Shown piece by piece: positions 14,102-19,737 of a stretch of DNA of 20,049 nucleotides (positions are counted from its first letter, which is position 1; the number at the start of each line of letters is the position of its first letter). Location of the stretch: NCBI GenBank assembly GCA_035527835.1, contig DATKZS010000240.1, positions 1 to 20,049 on the forward strand, in the 5' to 3' direction. The notes beneath the pieces were generated by a model. That model saw nothing but the letters and a program-made list of their open reading frames with translations, ran no database searches and had not been told where the DNA came from. The translations under genes were made by a program, and so were the position numbers. This stretch comes from DATKZS01 sp035527835 [NCBI: bacterium]. GTDB lineage: Bacteria > RBG-13-61-14.

Positions 14102-15397
14102 CTACTCGCACTTCCCCTGCCGCCCGATCTTGATGGCGCACAGCTCGCCGCACATGGAACATACGTCCTCGTCGGCCGGCGGGATCTCGGAGCGTACCTT
14201 TTGGGCGCGCTCCGGGTCAATGGCCAGGCTGATCTGGGCCTTCCAGTCCAGCCTCTTCCTGGCCTCGGCCATCTTGCGGTCCCAGTCGGCGGCGCCGGGC
14301 AGGCCGCGCGCCACGTCGGCGGCGTGGCCCGCGATGCGCGCCGCGATCACTCCCTGCCGCACGTCCTCCACCGTGGGCAGCCGAAGGTGCTCGGAGGGAG
14401 TGACGTAGCAGATGAAGTCCGCGCCGGCATAAGCCGCGATGGCGCCGCCGATGGCCGCGGTGATGTGGTCGTAGCCGGGTGCTATGTCGGTGACGAGCGG
14501 CCCGAGCACGTAGAAGGGCGCGCCGTGGCAGAGCCGCTTCTGCAACTTGACGTTGGCCTCGATCTGGTCGAGCGGCACGTGGCCGGGCCCCTCGATCATG
14601 ACCTGGACCCCGGCTTGGCGGGCGCGCTCGCAGAGCTCGCCCAGGGTCACCAGCTCCTCGATCTGGCCGCGGTCGGTGGCATCGGCGATGCATCCGGGCC
14701 GGAGCCCGTCGCCGAGCGACAGGACGACCTCGTACTTCCGGGCGATTTCCAGGATGCGGTCGTACTGGGCGTAGAGCGGGTTCTCGGCGTTATTTACGCG
14801 CATCCACCCCACGGTAAGCGAGCCGCCGCGCGAGACCACGTCGAGCACGCGGCCTTCCCGCTCCAGCCGCTCCACCGAGCGCCGGGTCACGCCGCAGTGC
14901 ACGGTGACGAAATCCACGCCCTCCCGCGCCTGCTCCTCGATGGCGGCAAAGAGCTCGTCGGGCTTCATGTCCGTGACCTTGCGGCCGCTCTCGACCACGT
15001 CCACCACCGCCTGGTAGATGGGCACGGTGCCGATGGGCAGCGCGGTGTTCCTGATCATGGCCTGCCGGAGCTCGCGCAATGGCCCGCCGGTGGAGAGGTC
15101 CATGACCGTGTCCGCGCCGGCCTGCTCGCAGACCTTGAGCTTCAAGAGCTCTTCGTCAAGGTCGTGGTGGTCGCGGCTGGTCCCGATGTTGGCGTTGACC
15201 TTGACCCGGAGCCCGGCGCCGATGGCCAGCGGCTTTACCCGCGGACGAACCCGGTTACGCGTGACCACGACCGTCCCGGCCTCGATCCCGGCGCGGATGG
15301 CCTCAGGCGCCACCCCCTCGGCCTTCGCGGCCTCCTCCATCTCCGGGCTGATTTTTCCAGCTCGCGCGATCTCCAGCAATGTACGCTCTCCGGCCAA
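14102..15397 (-). CDS. thiC: Phosphomethylpyrimidine synthase ThiC
   Basis: 431 residues. ThiC is a radical-SAM-type [4Fe-4S] enzyme that rearranges aminoimidazole ribotide into hydroxymethylpyrimidine phosphate for thiamine synthesis. VKVNANIGTS (substrate loop), GADTVMDLSTGG, TVPIYQA, GVDFVTVHCGV, NAENPLYAQYDRILEI and MIEGPGHVPLDQI are all strongly conserved ThiC blocks. The C-terminal cluster motif is Cys413-x2-Cys416-x3-Cys420, one residue shorter than the commonly quoted CX2CX4C; I believe this is normal for the short ThiC branch (about 430 residues), without being able to check. The start is TTG 15397, supported by AAGGAGG five bases upstream; no ATG fits. I searched the 175-base upstream gap for a TPP riboswitch (CTGAGA, ACCC..GAACCTGAT-like blocks) and saw none. 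No other thi genes are in the window. Confidence 0.97.
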   Translation of the reverse strand: MAGERTLLEIARAGKISPEMEEAAKAEGVAPEAIRAGIEAGTVVVTRNRVRPRVKPLAIGAGLRVKVNANIGTSRDHHDLDEELLKLKVCEQAGADTVMDLSTGGPLRELRQAMIRNTALPIGTVPIYQAVVDVVESGRKVTDMKPDELFAAIEEQAREGVDFVTVHCGVTRRSVERLEREGRVLDVVSRGGSLTVGWMRVNNAENPLYAQYDRILEIARKYEVVLSLGDGLRPGCIADATDRGQIEELVTLGELCERARQAGVQVMIEGPGHVPLDQIEANVKLQKRLCHGAPFYVLGPLVTDIAPGYDHITAAIGGAIAAYAGADFICYVTPSEHLRLPTVEDVRQGVIAARIAGHAADVARGLPGAADWDRKMAEARKRLDWKAQISLAIDPERAQKVRSEIPPADEDVCSMCGELCAIKIGRQGKCE

Positions 15398-15536
15398 TCA
15401 ATCCTCCTTGAATCCGGCCGCCATCAATTAATAAAAGCCCCGCGGCCCGTGATAAAATGTTAACACAACATGACGGCATGAACCAATCAATACGCGGGCC
15501 GCAGCCATTCCCGCCGCTCCCTCCGGCCCGCGCCAC

Positions 15537-15565
15537 TTGATGTGTCCCGGCCACCGCCCTACTAT
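15537..15565 (+). promoter_or_regulatory. Candidate promoter for the HAD-wecB unit, leaderless
   Basis: TTGATG (15537-15542), a 17-base spacer, then TACTAT (15560-15565). The ATG at 15573 begins 7 bases after the -10, where transcription would start, and there is no Shine-Dalgarno. Each hexamer matches the sigma-70 consensus at 4 of 6. Upstream, CGCGGGCC (15493-15500) and GGCCCGCG (15525-15532) form an 8-bp inverted repeat that could be an operator or stem. Confidence 0.4.
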
Positions 15566-15572
15566 ATAGAGA

Positions 15573-16175
15573 ATGATCAAGGCGGTGGCATTCGACCTGG
15601 ACGGGACCATCACCCGGCCTTTCCTCAATTTCGCCCGGATCCGGCTCGAAATCGGCGTGCCCATGGGACGCGACTCGCTGCTCGACAAGATCGCGGCCAT
15701 GCCCGCTCCGGAGCGCGAGCGGGCGAGCGCCATCCTGGCGCGGTACGAGGAGGACGCGGCGAAGAACGCGGAGCTTAACGACGGCGTGATCGAGCTCATG
15801 AGTTACGTGTCCTCCCGCGGGCTCAAGAGCGCGGTGGTCACGCGCAACTCGGAGAAGTCAACGCAATTCGTGCTGGACAAGCTCGGTCTCGAATTCGACC
15901 GCGTGATCACGCGCGACTCCGGGCTGCCCATCAAGCCCGACCCGGCGGTCCTCATCGCGCTGGCGAAAGAGTGGGGCATCTTGACCCGCGAGGTGCTGAT
16001 GGTGGGCGACTTCCGCTACGACGTGGATTGCGGCCGGGCCGCGGGCTCGCCCACCTGCCTGGTGACCAACGGCCGCGGCGCGGGCAACGACTGCGGGGCG
16101 GACTACGAGGCGAAGAGCCCGGTCGAGGTGATCGCGGTGCTCCGGAAGCTGCATGAGACGAGGGACAATTGCTGA
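15573..16175 (+). CDS. HAD-superfamily phosphatase (phosphoglycolate-phosphatase-like)
   Basis: 200 residues with all four HAD motifs: AFDLDGTIT (6-14, nucleophile Asp8 and acid/base Asp10), SAVVTRNS (86-93, Thr90), KPDP (121-124, Lys121) and MVGDFRYDVDCG (143-154, Asp146 and Asp150 for Mg2+). A helical cap of about 60 residues (about 18-78) makes it a subfamily IA phosphatase like Gph. It is cytosolic; the substrate is probably a small phosphorylated metabolite. The stop overlaps the WecB start (TGATG), so the two are translationally coupled, and a sugar-phosphate substrate linked to the epimerase or the sugar kinase downstream is plausible but unproven. The ATG at 15573 directly precedes the first beta strand, and no Shine-Dalgarno is seen. 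The gene diverges from thiC across a 175-base gap. Confidence 0.9.
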   Translation: MIKAVAFDLDGTITRPFLNFARIRLEIGVPMGRDSLLDKIAAMPAPERERASAILARYEEDAAKNAELNDGVIELMSYVSSRGLKSAVVTRNSEKSTQFVLDKLGLEFDRVITRDSGLPIKPDPAVLIALAKEWGILTREVLMVGDFRYDVDCGRAAGSPTCLVTNGRGAGNDCGADYEAKSPVEVIAVLRKLHETRDNC

Positions 16176-17278
16176 TGGGCCGGCCGGTCAAGATCATGAG
16201 CGTGGCCGGGGCGCGGCCGAACTTCATGAAGATCGCTCCGCTCGCCCACGCCATCTCGCGGAGAGGAGGCGTGCGCCACGTCTTGGTGCACACGGGCCAG
16301 CATTACGACGACAAGATGAGCGCGGCGTTTTTCCGGGACCTCGCCATCCCGGAGCCGGACGTGAACCTGGGCGTGGGCTCCGGCAGCCACGCGGCGCAGA
16401 CGGCGCGGGTGATGGAGGCGTTCGAGCCGGTGCTCATCAAGGAGGCCCCGGACTGGGTGGTGGTGGTCGGCGACGTTAACTCGACCATGGCGGCCACCCT
16501 GGTGTCGTCCAAGCTGGGCTTCAAGGTGGCGCACGTGGAGGCCGGGCTCCGGAGCTTTGACCGGAGCATGCCGGAGGAAGTGAACCGCGTGGTGACCGAC
16601 GCGCTCGCCGACCTGCTCTTCACGCACTGCCCGGAGGCCGACGAAAACCTGCTTCGGGAGGGCGTGCCGCCCGAAAAGATCGTGCGCGTGGGCAACGTCA
16701 TGATTGACTGCCTGGTGGCCAACCTGGAGGCGGCCAGACAGCGCGACGCCTGCGGGGAGGCCGGGGTGCGCGCCGGTGAATACGCCTACATCACCCTGCA
16801 CCGGCCGGGCAACGTGGACGACCCGGAATCGCTGGGCCGGATCGTGGCCGCGCTGTGCGAGCTGTCCGAGCGGCTGCCGGTGGTCTTCCCCGTGCACCCG
16901 CGCACCCGGGCACGCCTCGCGGAACATGGGCTGCTCGACGAGCTGGACGGGCGCGAGCGGGTCATCCTGATCGAGCCGGTCGGCTATCACGAAAGCATCG
17001 GGCTCGCGTTGCACGCGCGCTTCGTGCTCACGGACTCGGGCGGGCTTCAGGAGGAGACGACGTACCTTCGGGTGCCGTGCCTCACCCTCCGGCCGAACAC
17101 GGAGCGGCCCATCACCATAAACCAGGGCACGAACCGGCTGACCTCCCTCGAACGCCTGGCCGCGGACATCGAGGACGTGCTCATGGGCCGGCACCCGCGG
17201 CCGGACGCGTGCGTGCCCGACTTGTGGGAGGGCAAGGCCGCGGAAAGGATACTGGAGGAGTTGCTGAAGAGGGCTTGA
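16175..17278 (+). CDS. wecB: UDP-N-acetylglucosamine 2-epimerase, non-hydrolysing
   Basis: 367 residues. It interconverts UDP-GlcNAc and UDP-ManNAc in the cytosol, feeding capsule, O-antigen or other envelope polysaccharides. AGARPNFMKIAPL (11-23) and HTGQHYD (39-45) bind UDP. VVVVGDVNSTMAA, AHVEAGLRSFDRSMPEEVNR and ITLHRPGNVDDP contain the Asp, two Glu and His expected for the non-hydrolysing catalytic set. LTDSGGLQEETTYLRVPCLTLRPNTERP is the C-terminal nucleotide-binding signature. The length is standard (about 370). The start is ATG 16175, overlapping the HAD stop by one base, with GAGGGA nine bases upstream; an in-frame TTG two codons earlier is less likely. In context it forms an operon with the HAD phosphatase, and the AmgK-like kinase follows 79 bases on. 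Identification is firm; the glycan it serves is unknown. Confidence 0.95.
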   Translation: MGRPVKIMSVAGARPNFMKIAPLAHAISRRGGVRHVLVHTGQHYDDKMSAAFFRDLAIPEPDVNLGVGSGSHAAQTARVMEAFEPVLIKEAPDWVVVVGDVNSTMAATLVSSKLGFKVAHVEAGLRSFDRSMPEEVNRVVTDALADLLFTHCPEADENLLREGVPPEKIVRVGNVMIDCLVANLEAARQRDACGEAGVRAGEYAYITLHRPGNVDDPESLGRIVAALCELSERLPVVFPVHPRTRARLAEHGLLDELDGRERVILIEPVGYHESIGLALHARFVLTDSGGLQEETTYLRVPCLTLRPNTERPITINQGTNRLTSLERLAADIEDVLMGRHPRPDACVPDLWEGKAAERILEELLKRA

Positions 17279-17342
17279 GGTTGAAGCACGACGGCGTAAT
17301 GCCGCCTCGCCCAGCGCCTGCATCTCCATTTCCCGCTGTCAA

Positions 17343-17348
17343 TACTAT
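17343..17348 (+). promoter_or_regulatory. Possible -10 element before the AmgK-like gene
   Basis: TACTAT, the same hexamer as before the HAD gene and the aroF leader, lies 9 bases before the ATG at 17358. No convincing -35 is seen at the right distance, so this is weak on its own; the recurrence is what makes it notable. Confidence 0.25.
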
Positions 17349-17357
17349 TTCAGAGAG

Positions 17358-18470
17358 ATGAGCATGAAAGAGTTATGCAAGAGACTGGGCGTTGACGAGT
17401 CCGAGCTGCGGGGGGCGGTGGAGGATGGGCTCCGGCGCATTCCGGGCGTCGAGGCCGGGGGCTTCAAGATGACGGCGCTGGCCGGCGGCGCGTCGGTGCG
17501 CGGTTATGCGCGGATCGGGCTTAATGGCGGAAAGAAGCCGAGCGTGGTGCTGATGATCCTTTCCGACCCGGACCCGGCCAAGGGCGTGGAGGAGGTCATG
17601 GCCGCGGGGGTGATCAAGGAGCTGCCGTTCATCAACGTGCACCGCCACCTGGCCCGCTGCGGCGTGCCGGTGCCGGAGATCTATCATTATGACCGCGGCC
17701 GCGGGCTGATCTATATCGAGGACTGCGGCGACCGGCACCTCAGGAGCGCGGCCGAGAGCGATGACCCGGAGGAGAAGCGCAAGGAGTTCGAGAAGGCCGT
17801 GCGCGAGCTGGTGAAGATCCAGGTGGACTGCTCCGAGCGGGAGGACCCGGAGTTCCTGGGGTTCCACGTCCGCTTCGACCGCAAGCTCCTGCGCTGGGAG
17901 CTCGACCATTTCACCGAGTTCGCCATCAAAAACCGCTTTCCCGGAGCGCTCAGCGCAAAGGACGAGGCCGCGATCGGCTCTCATTTCGAGGCCATCTGCG
18001 ACGAGCTGCTGGCCGGGCCTTATGCTCTGCAACACCGCGACTATCACATGGACAACCTGCTATTGAAGGACGGCTGGCTCAAGGTGATTGATTTCCAGGA
18101 CGCGCTGATGGGCCCGCTCGCCTATGACCTGGCCTGTTTCCTCTACGACCGCGACACCTCCGCCCTGCTCGGGCCGGAGCTGATCGGGCACATCGTGGAT
18201 TATTACGCCGGGCAGTACGCGAAAAGGAGCGGCCGGGCCATTCCCCGCGAGCAGTTGCAGCGCAACTTCGAGCTGTGCGTGATCCACCGCATGTTAAAGG
18301 TGGTCGGCCGCTTCCATTTCATTGACCAGGTCAAGAAGCGGCCCGAGTACCTGCGCTTCATCCCCTTCATGCTCCCGGTGATCGCGGATTACCTGGGCCG
18401 TGGTCCTAAGCGCCGGGAGCTGCTCGGAACCATCGCGTCATACCTGCCCGAGCTCCGGGAATTCACTTAG
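17358..18470 (+). CDS. Phosphotransferase of the APH/choline-kinase fold, AmgK-like sugar kinase
   Basis: 370 residues with a bacterial protein-kinase-like fold. GGASVRGYARI (43-53) is the glycine-rich ATP loop, LQHRDYHMDNLLL (224-236) is the Brenner catalytic loop (Asp228, Asn233) and KVIDFQDALMGPLAYDLACF (242-261) contains the metal-binding Asp245. The closest function I recognise is AmgK, the anomeric MurNAc/GlcNAc kinase of peptidoglycan recycling, which shares the RxYxR-type loop and the IDFQDALxGPxxYDL pattern. About 35 extra residues precede the usual start of the fold. No MurU-type uridylyltransferase follows, which such a recycling route would need, so the assignment stays general. 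Aminoglycoside resistance is unlikely: the gene sits in a housekeeping setting after WecB. Two in-frame ATGs (17358, 17364) are possible; GAGAG just upstream is a weak ribosome site. Confidence 0.82.
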   Translation: MSMKELCKRLGVDESELRGAVEDGLRRIPGVEAGGFKMTALAGGASVRGYARIGLNGGKKPSVVLMILSDPDPAKGVEEVMAAGVIKELPFINVHRHLARCGVPVPEIYHYDRGRGLIYIEDCGDRHLRSAAESDDPEEKRKEFEKAVRELVKIQVDCSEREDPEFLGFHVRFDRKLLRWELDHFTEFAIKNRFPGALSAKDEAAIGSHFEAICDELLAGPYALQHRDYHMDNLLLKDGWLKVIDFQDALMGPLAYDLACFLYDRDTSALLGPELIGHIVDYYAGQYAKRSGRAIPREQLQRNFELCVIHRMLKVVGRFHFIDQVKKRPEYLRFIPFMLPVIADYLGRGPKRRELLGTIASYLPELREFT

Positions 18471-18506
18471 CACGGCCAAGTGCTGTAAAGCTCGGAAAAG
18501 TCGGAA

Positions 18507-18587
18507 TGCCGCAGATGAACGCAGATGAACACAGATAAGAAATAATTATTTTTTCTTTCTTCGTCTTATCTGCGTTCATCTGCGGCA
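18507..18587. repeat. GCAGATGAAC-family hairpin with unequal arms
   Basis: The left arm (18507-18540) and right arm (18564-18587) start and end alike (TGCCGCAGATGAACGCAGAT... and AAGA), but the left arm has one extra 10-nt unit. It belongs to the same family as 14002-14084. The loop is AT-rich, and the right arm is followed by an A-rich stretch. It lies 37 bases after the AmgK-like stop. Confidence 0.9.
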
Positions 18588-18643
18588 AAAAAATAAAATA
18601 TTTCAATACATCGTTGAAGTAAACAATACCAGGGAGGGCGGCG

Positions 18644-19180
18644 ATGAAGATCGGCGTCATATCCGACACTCACATTCACGGCGGGAGCCTGCACCCGAAG
18701 AAGCTGGCGAGCCGGCTGATCAACAAGGTGAGCATGGAGGCGGACGGGCTCAAGGAGCTGGTGCGGCCTTATTTCGCGGACGCGGAGCTGATCATCCACG
18801 CGGGGGATTATGTCACTTACGCGGTGATCGAGGCGCTGGAGGAGCTGGCGCCGGTGGAGGGAGTGGCGGGAAACATGGACCCGCACGAGATCACCTCGCG
18901 GCTGCCGGCCAAAAAGGTGGTGAGCGCGGGCGGTTTCAAGATCGGCGTGGTGCACGGGTGGGGCGCTCCGCACGGTCTCGCGGAAAAGGTCCGGCGCGAG
19001 TTCGAGGCGGTGGACTGCGTGGTCTTCGGCCATTCCCATCGGCCGTACCAGGAGATTATTAACGGCGCGCTGGTGTTCAATCCGGGCAGTCCGACCGACC
19101 AGAGGTGGGCGCAGTCGCTGTCCATCGGGGTGCTGCACCTCGGCAAGGAAATCAGGGGAGAGCTGATCGAGCTCAGGTGA
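18644..19180 (+). CDS. YfcE/MJ0936-type metallophosphoesterase
   Basis: 178 residues, typical for this small calcineurin-like family. GVISDTHIHG (4-13; Asp8, His10), IIHAGDYV (50-57; Asp55), VAGNMDPH (74-81; Asn77), VVHGWGAP (102-109; His104) and VVFGHSHRP (126-134; His130, His132) supply all metal-binding residues of the two-metal site, and FNPGSPTDQR is the family's C-terminal signature. These enzymes hydrolyse phosphodiesters in vitro; physiological substrates are mostly unknown. It is cytosolic, with no signal peptide. An insertion between motif I and motif II (about 14-42, HPKKLASRLINKVSMEADGL) is a little longer than in YfcE. GGGAGGG lies about 5 bases before the ATG. The stop codon abuts a heptad repeat array. 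It is a single gene between two inverted-repeat elements. Family assignment is firm; function is open. Confidence 0.93.
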   Translation: MKIGVISDTHIHGGSLHPKKLASRLINKVSMEADGLKELVRPYFADAELIIHAGDYVTYAVIEALEELAPVEGVAGNMDPHEITSRLPAKKVVSAGGFKIGVVHGWGAPHGLAEKVRREFEAVDCVVFGHSHRPYQEIINGALVFNPGSPTDQRWAQSLSIGVLHLGKEIRGELIELR

Positions 19181-19326
19181 GGCTTGAGGCTTGAGGCTTG
19201 GGGCTTGAGGCGTGGGGCTTGAGGCGTGGGGCTTGAGGCTTGGGGCTTGAGGCGTGAGGAAGAAACGTGGACATGCGGTCCGGCCTCATGCCTCTTTCTC
19301 AAGCCCCAAGCCTCAAGCCTCACGCC
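19181..19326. repeat. Heptad tandem-repeat array with inverted partner
   Basis: Eleven perfect-register 7-nt units (GGCTTGA, GGCTTGG, GGCGTGG/A) run from 19181 to 19257, starting directly after the phosphoesterase stop codon. Four inverted units lie at 19299-19326. The reverse complement of the latter matches 19223-19250 at 27 of 28 positions, giving a 28-bp hairpin with a loop of about 48 bases. No protein is encoded. The array may end or protect the upstream transcript. Confidence 0.9.
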
Positions 19327-19336
19327 CCGATGATGG

Positions 19337-19365
19337 TTGACATTTCTAAAGGGAACGTGTACTAT
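19337..19365 (+). promoter_or_regulatory. Strong sigma-70-type promoter for the aroF leader
   Basis: A perfect TTGACA (19337-19342), a 17-base spacer and TACTAT (19360-19365). It lies 11 bases beyond the heptad repeat. The predicted start is near 19372, three to four bases before the ATG of the leader ORF. It is the best promoter match I saw in the window. Confidence 0.65.
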
Positions 19366-19375
19366 GCATGGTGTC

Positions 19376-19474
19376 ATGATAAGAAACAGCGCGATTGACC
19401 GGGACCGATACCGCGGCCGGCGATGGTTTGCCCGATTCAGTTTTATCGGGTCCACCGGCCGGGCTGTGCTCTAA
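19376..19474 (+). CDS. Candidate leader peptide with clustered Tyr/Trp/Phe codons (32 aa)
   Basis: An ATG 11 bases after the -10 box opens a 32-codon frame ending at TAA (19472-19474). The peptide begins MIRNSAIDRDRYRGRR and continues WFARFSFIGSTG. Five aromatic codons fall in a 12-codon stretch: Tyr12, Trp17, Phe18, Phe21 and Phe23 (19409-19444). They lie exactly where the 5' arm and loop of the first leader hairpin form, and the stop codon lies in the loop of the second. There is no Shine-Dalgarno, so translation would be leaderless; an in-frame ATG at 19364 lies inside the -10 box and is unlikely. The gene downstream is a DAHP synthase, the entry enzyme of aromatic amino acid synthesis, so a role in attenuation is plausible. 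A chance ORF cannot be excluded: the composition is Arg-rich as well, and there is no long run of one codon as in pheL. Confidence 0.4.
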   Translation: MIRNSAIDRDRYRGRRWFARFSFIGSTGRAVL

Positions 19475-19603
19475 CATAATTACAGCCGCCGGCGGACTTA
19501 AAAAGCGCCGGCGGCCTGGAACGAAAAATTTCAGGCCATGGTAACAAAGACCATGGCCGTTTTATTTACGAAGCCGGCGGAAATTGAAGCCGGCTTCTTT
19601 TTT
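19402..19603 (+). ncRNA. Structured aroF leader RNA: chain of overlapping hairpins ending in a terminator (candidate attenuator)
   Basis: Six hairpins follow one another. H1: 19414-19420 with 19455-19461, continued by TGG/CCA (19424-19426/19452-19454) and CCCGAT/ATCGGG (19431-19436/19445-19450). H2: GGCTGT/ACAGCC (19462-19467/19482-19487). H3: 10 bp, 19485-19494 with 19506-19515. H4: 9 bp with one G-U, 19513-19521/19529-19537. H5: 9 bp, 19534-19542/19550-19558. H6: 9 bp, 19570-19578/19589-19597, then six T. H2/H3, H3/H4 and H4/H5 share three to four bases each, so neighbours exclude one another when fully formed. A competing pair, GGACCGATA (about 19402-19410) with 19444-19453, would break H1. 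H5 is also followed by a U-rich stretch (GTTTTATTT). An independent small RNA is the main alternative; GGA in several loops recalls CsrA-binding RNAs, weakly. Confidence 0.5.
19570..19603 (+). terminator. Rho-independent terminator upstream of aroF
   Basis: GAAGCCGGC pairs perfectly with GCCGGCTTC (9 bp, loop of 10), and TTTTTT follows at once. No gene stops just before it: the only upstream reading frame is the short leader ORF, and the phosphoesterase ended about 390 bases earlier. A terminator here makes sense for an attenuator or a small RNA. It lies 134 bases before the aroF start. Confidence 0.88.
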
Positions 19604-19737
19604 GTGGGGCTACGACGATGGAAATGAGCGCACATAGGGTCATGGAGATTAACGGCCTTGCGGCGAGGGCGGAATCTCTAGTAATATCGGCCGGGCCTGT
19701 GGGCCGCGGCAACCAAGGAAAAGAGGGGGCAAAAAAC

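Noticed and set aside
17358-18470. Aminoglycoside resistance phosphotransferase
   Set aside because: The fold is shared, but the gene has normal composition, no mobile context and a WecB neighbour; the AmgK-like IDFQDALMGP pattern points to a sugar kinase.
19372-19603. T-box riboswitch or other known riboswitch upstream of aroF
   Set aside because: No AGGGTGGnACCGCG-type T-box sequence, no specifier-loop layout and no conserved block of the riboswitches I know. The attenuator or small-RNA reading fits better.
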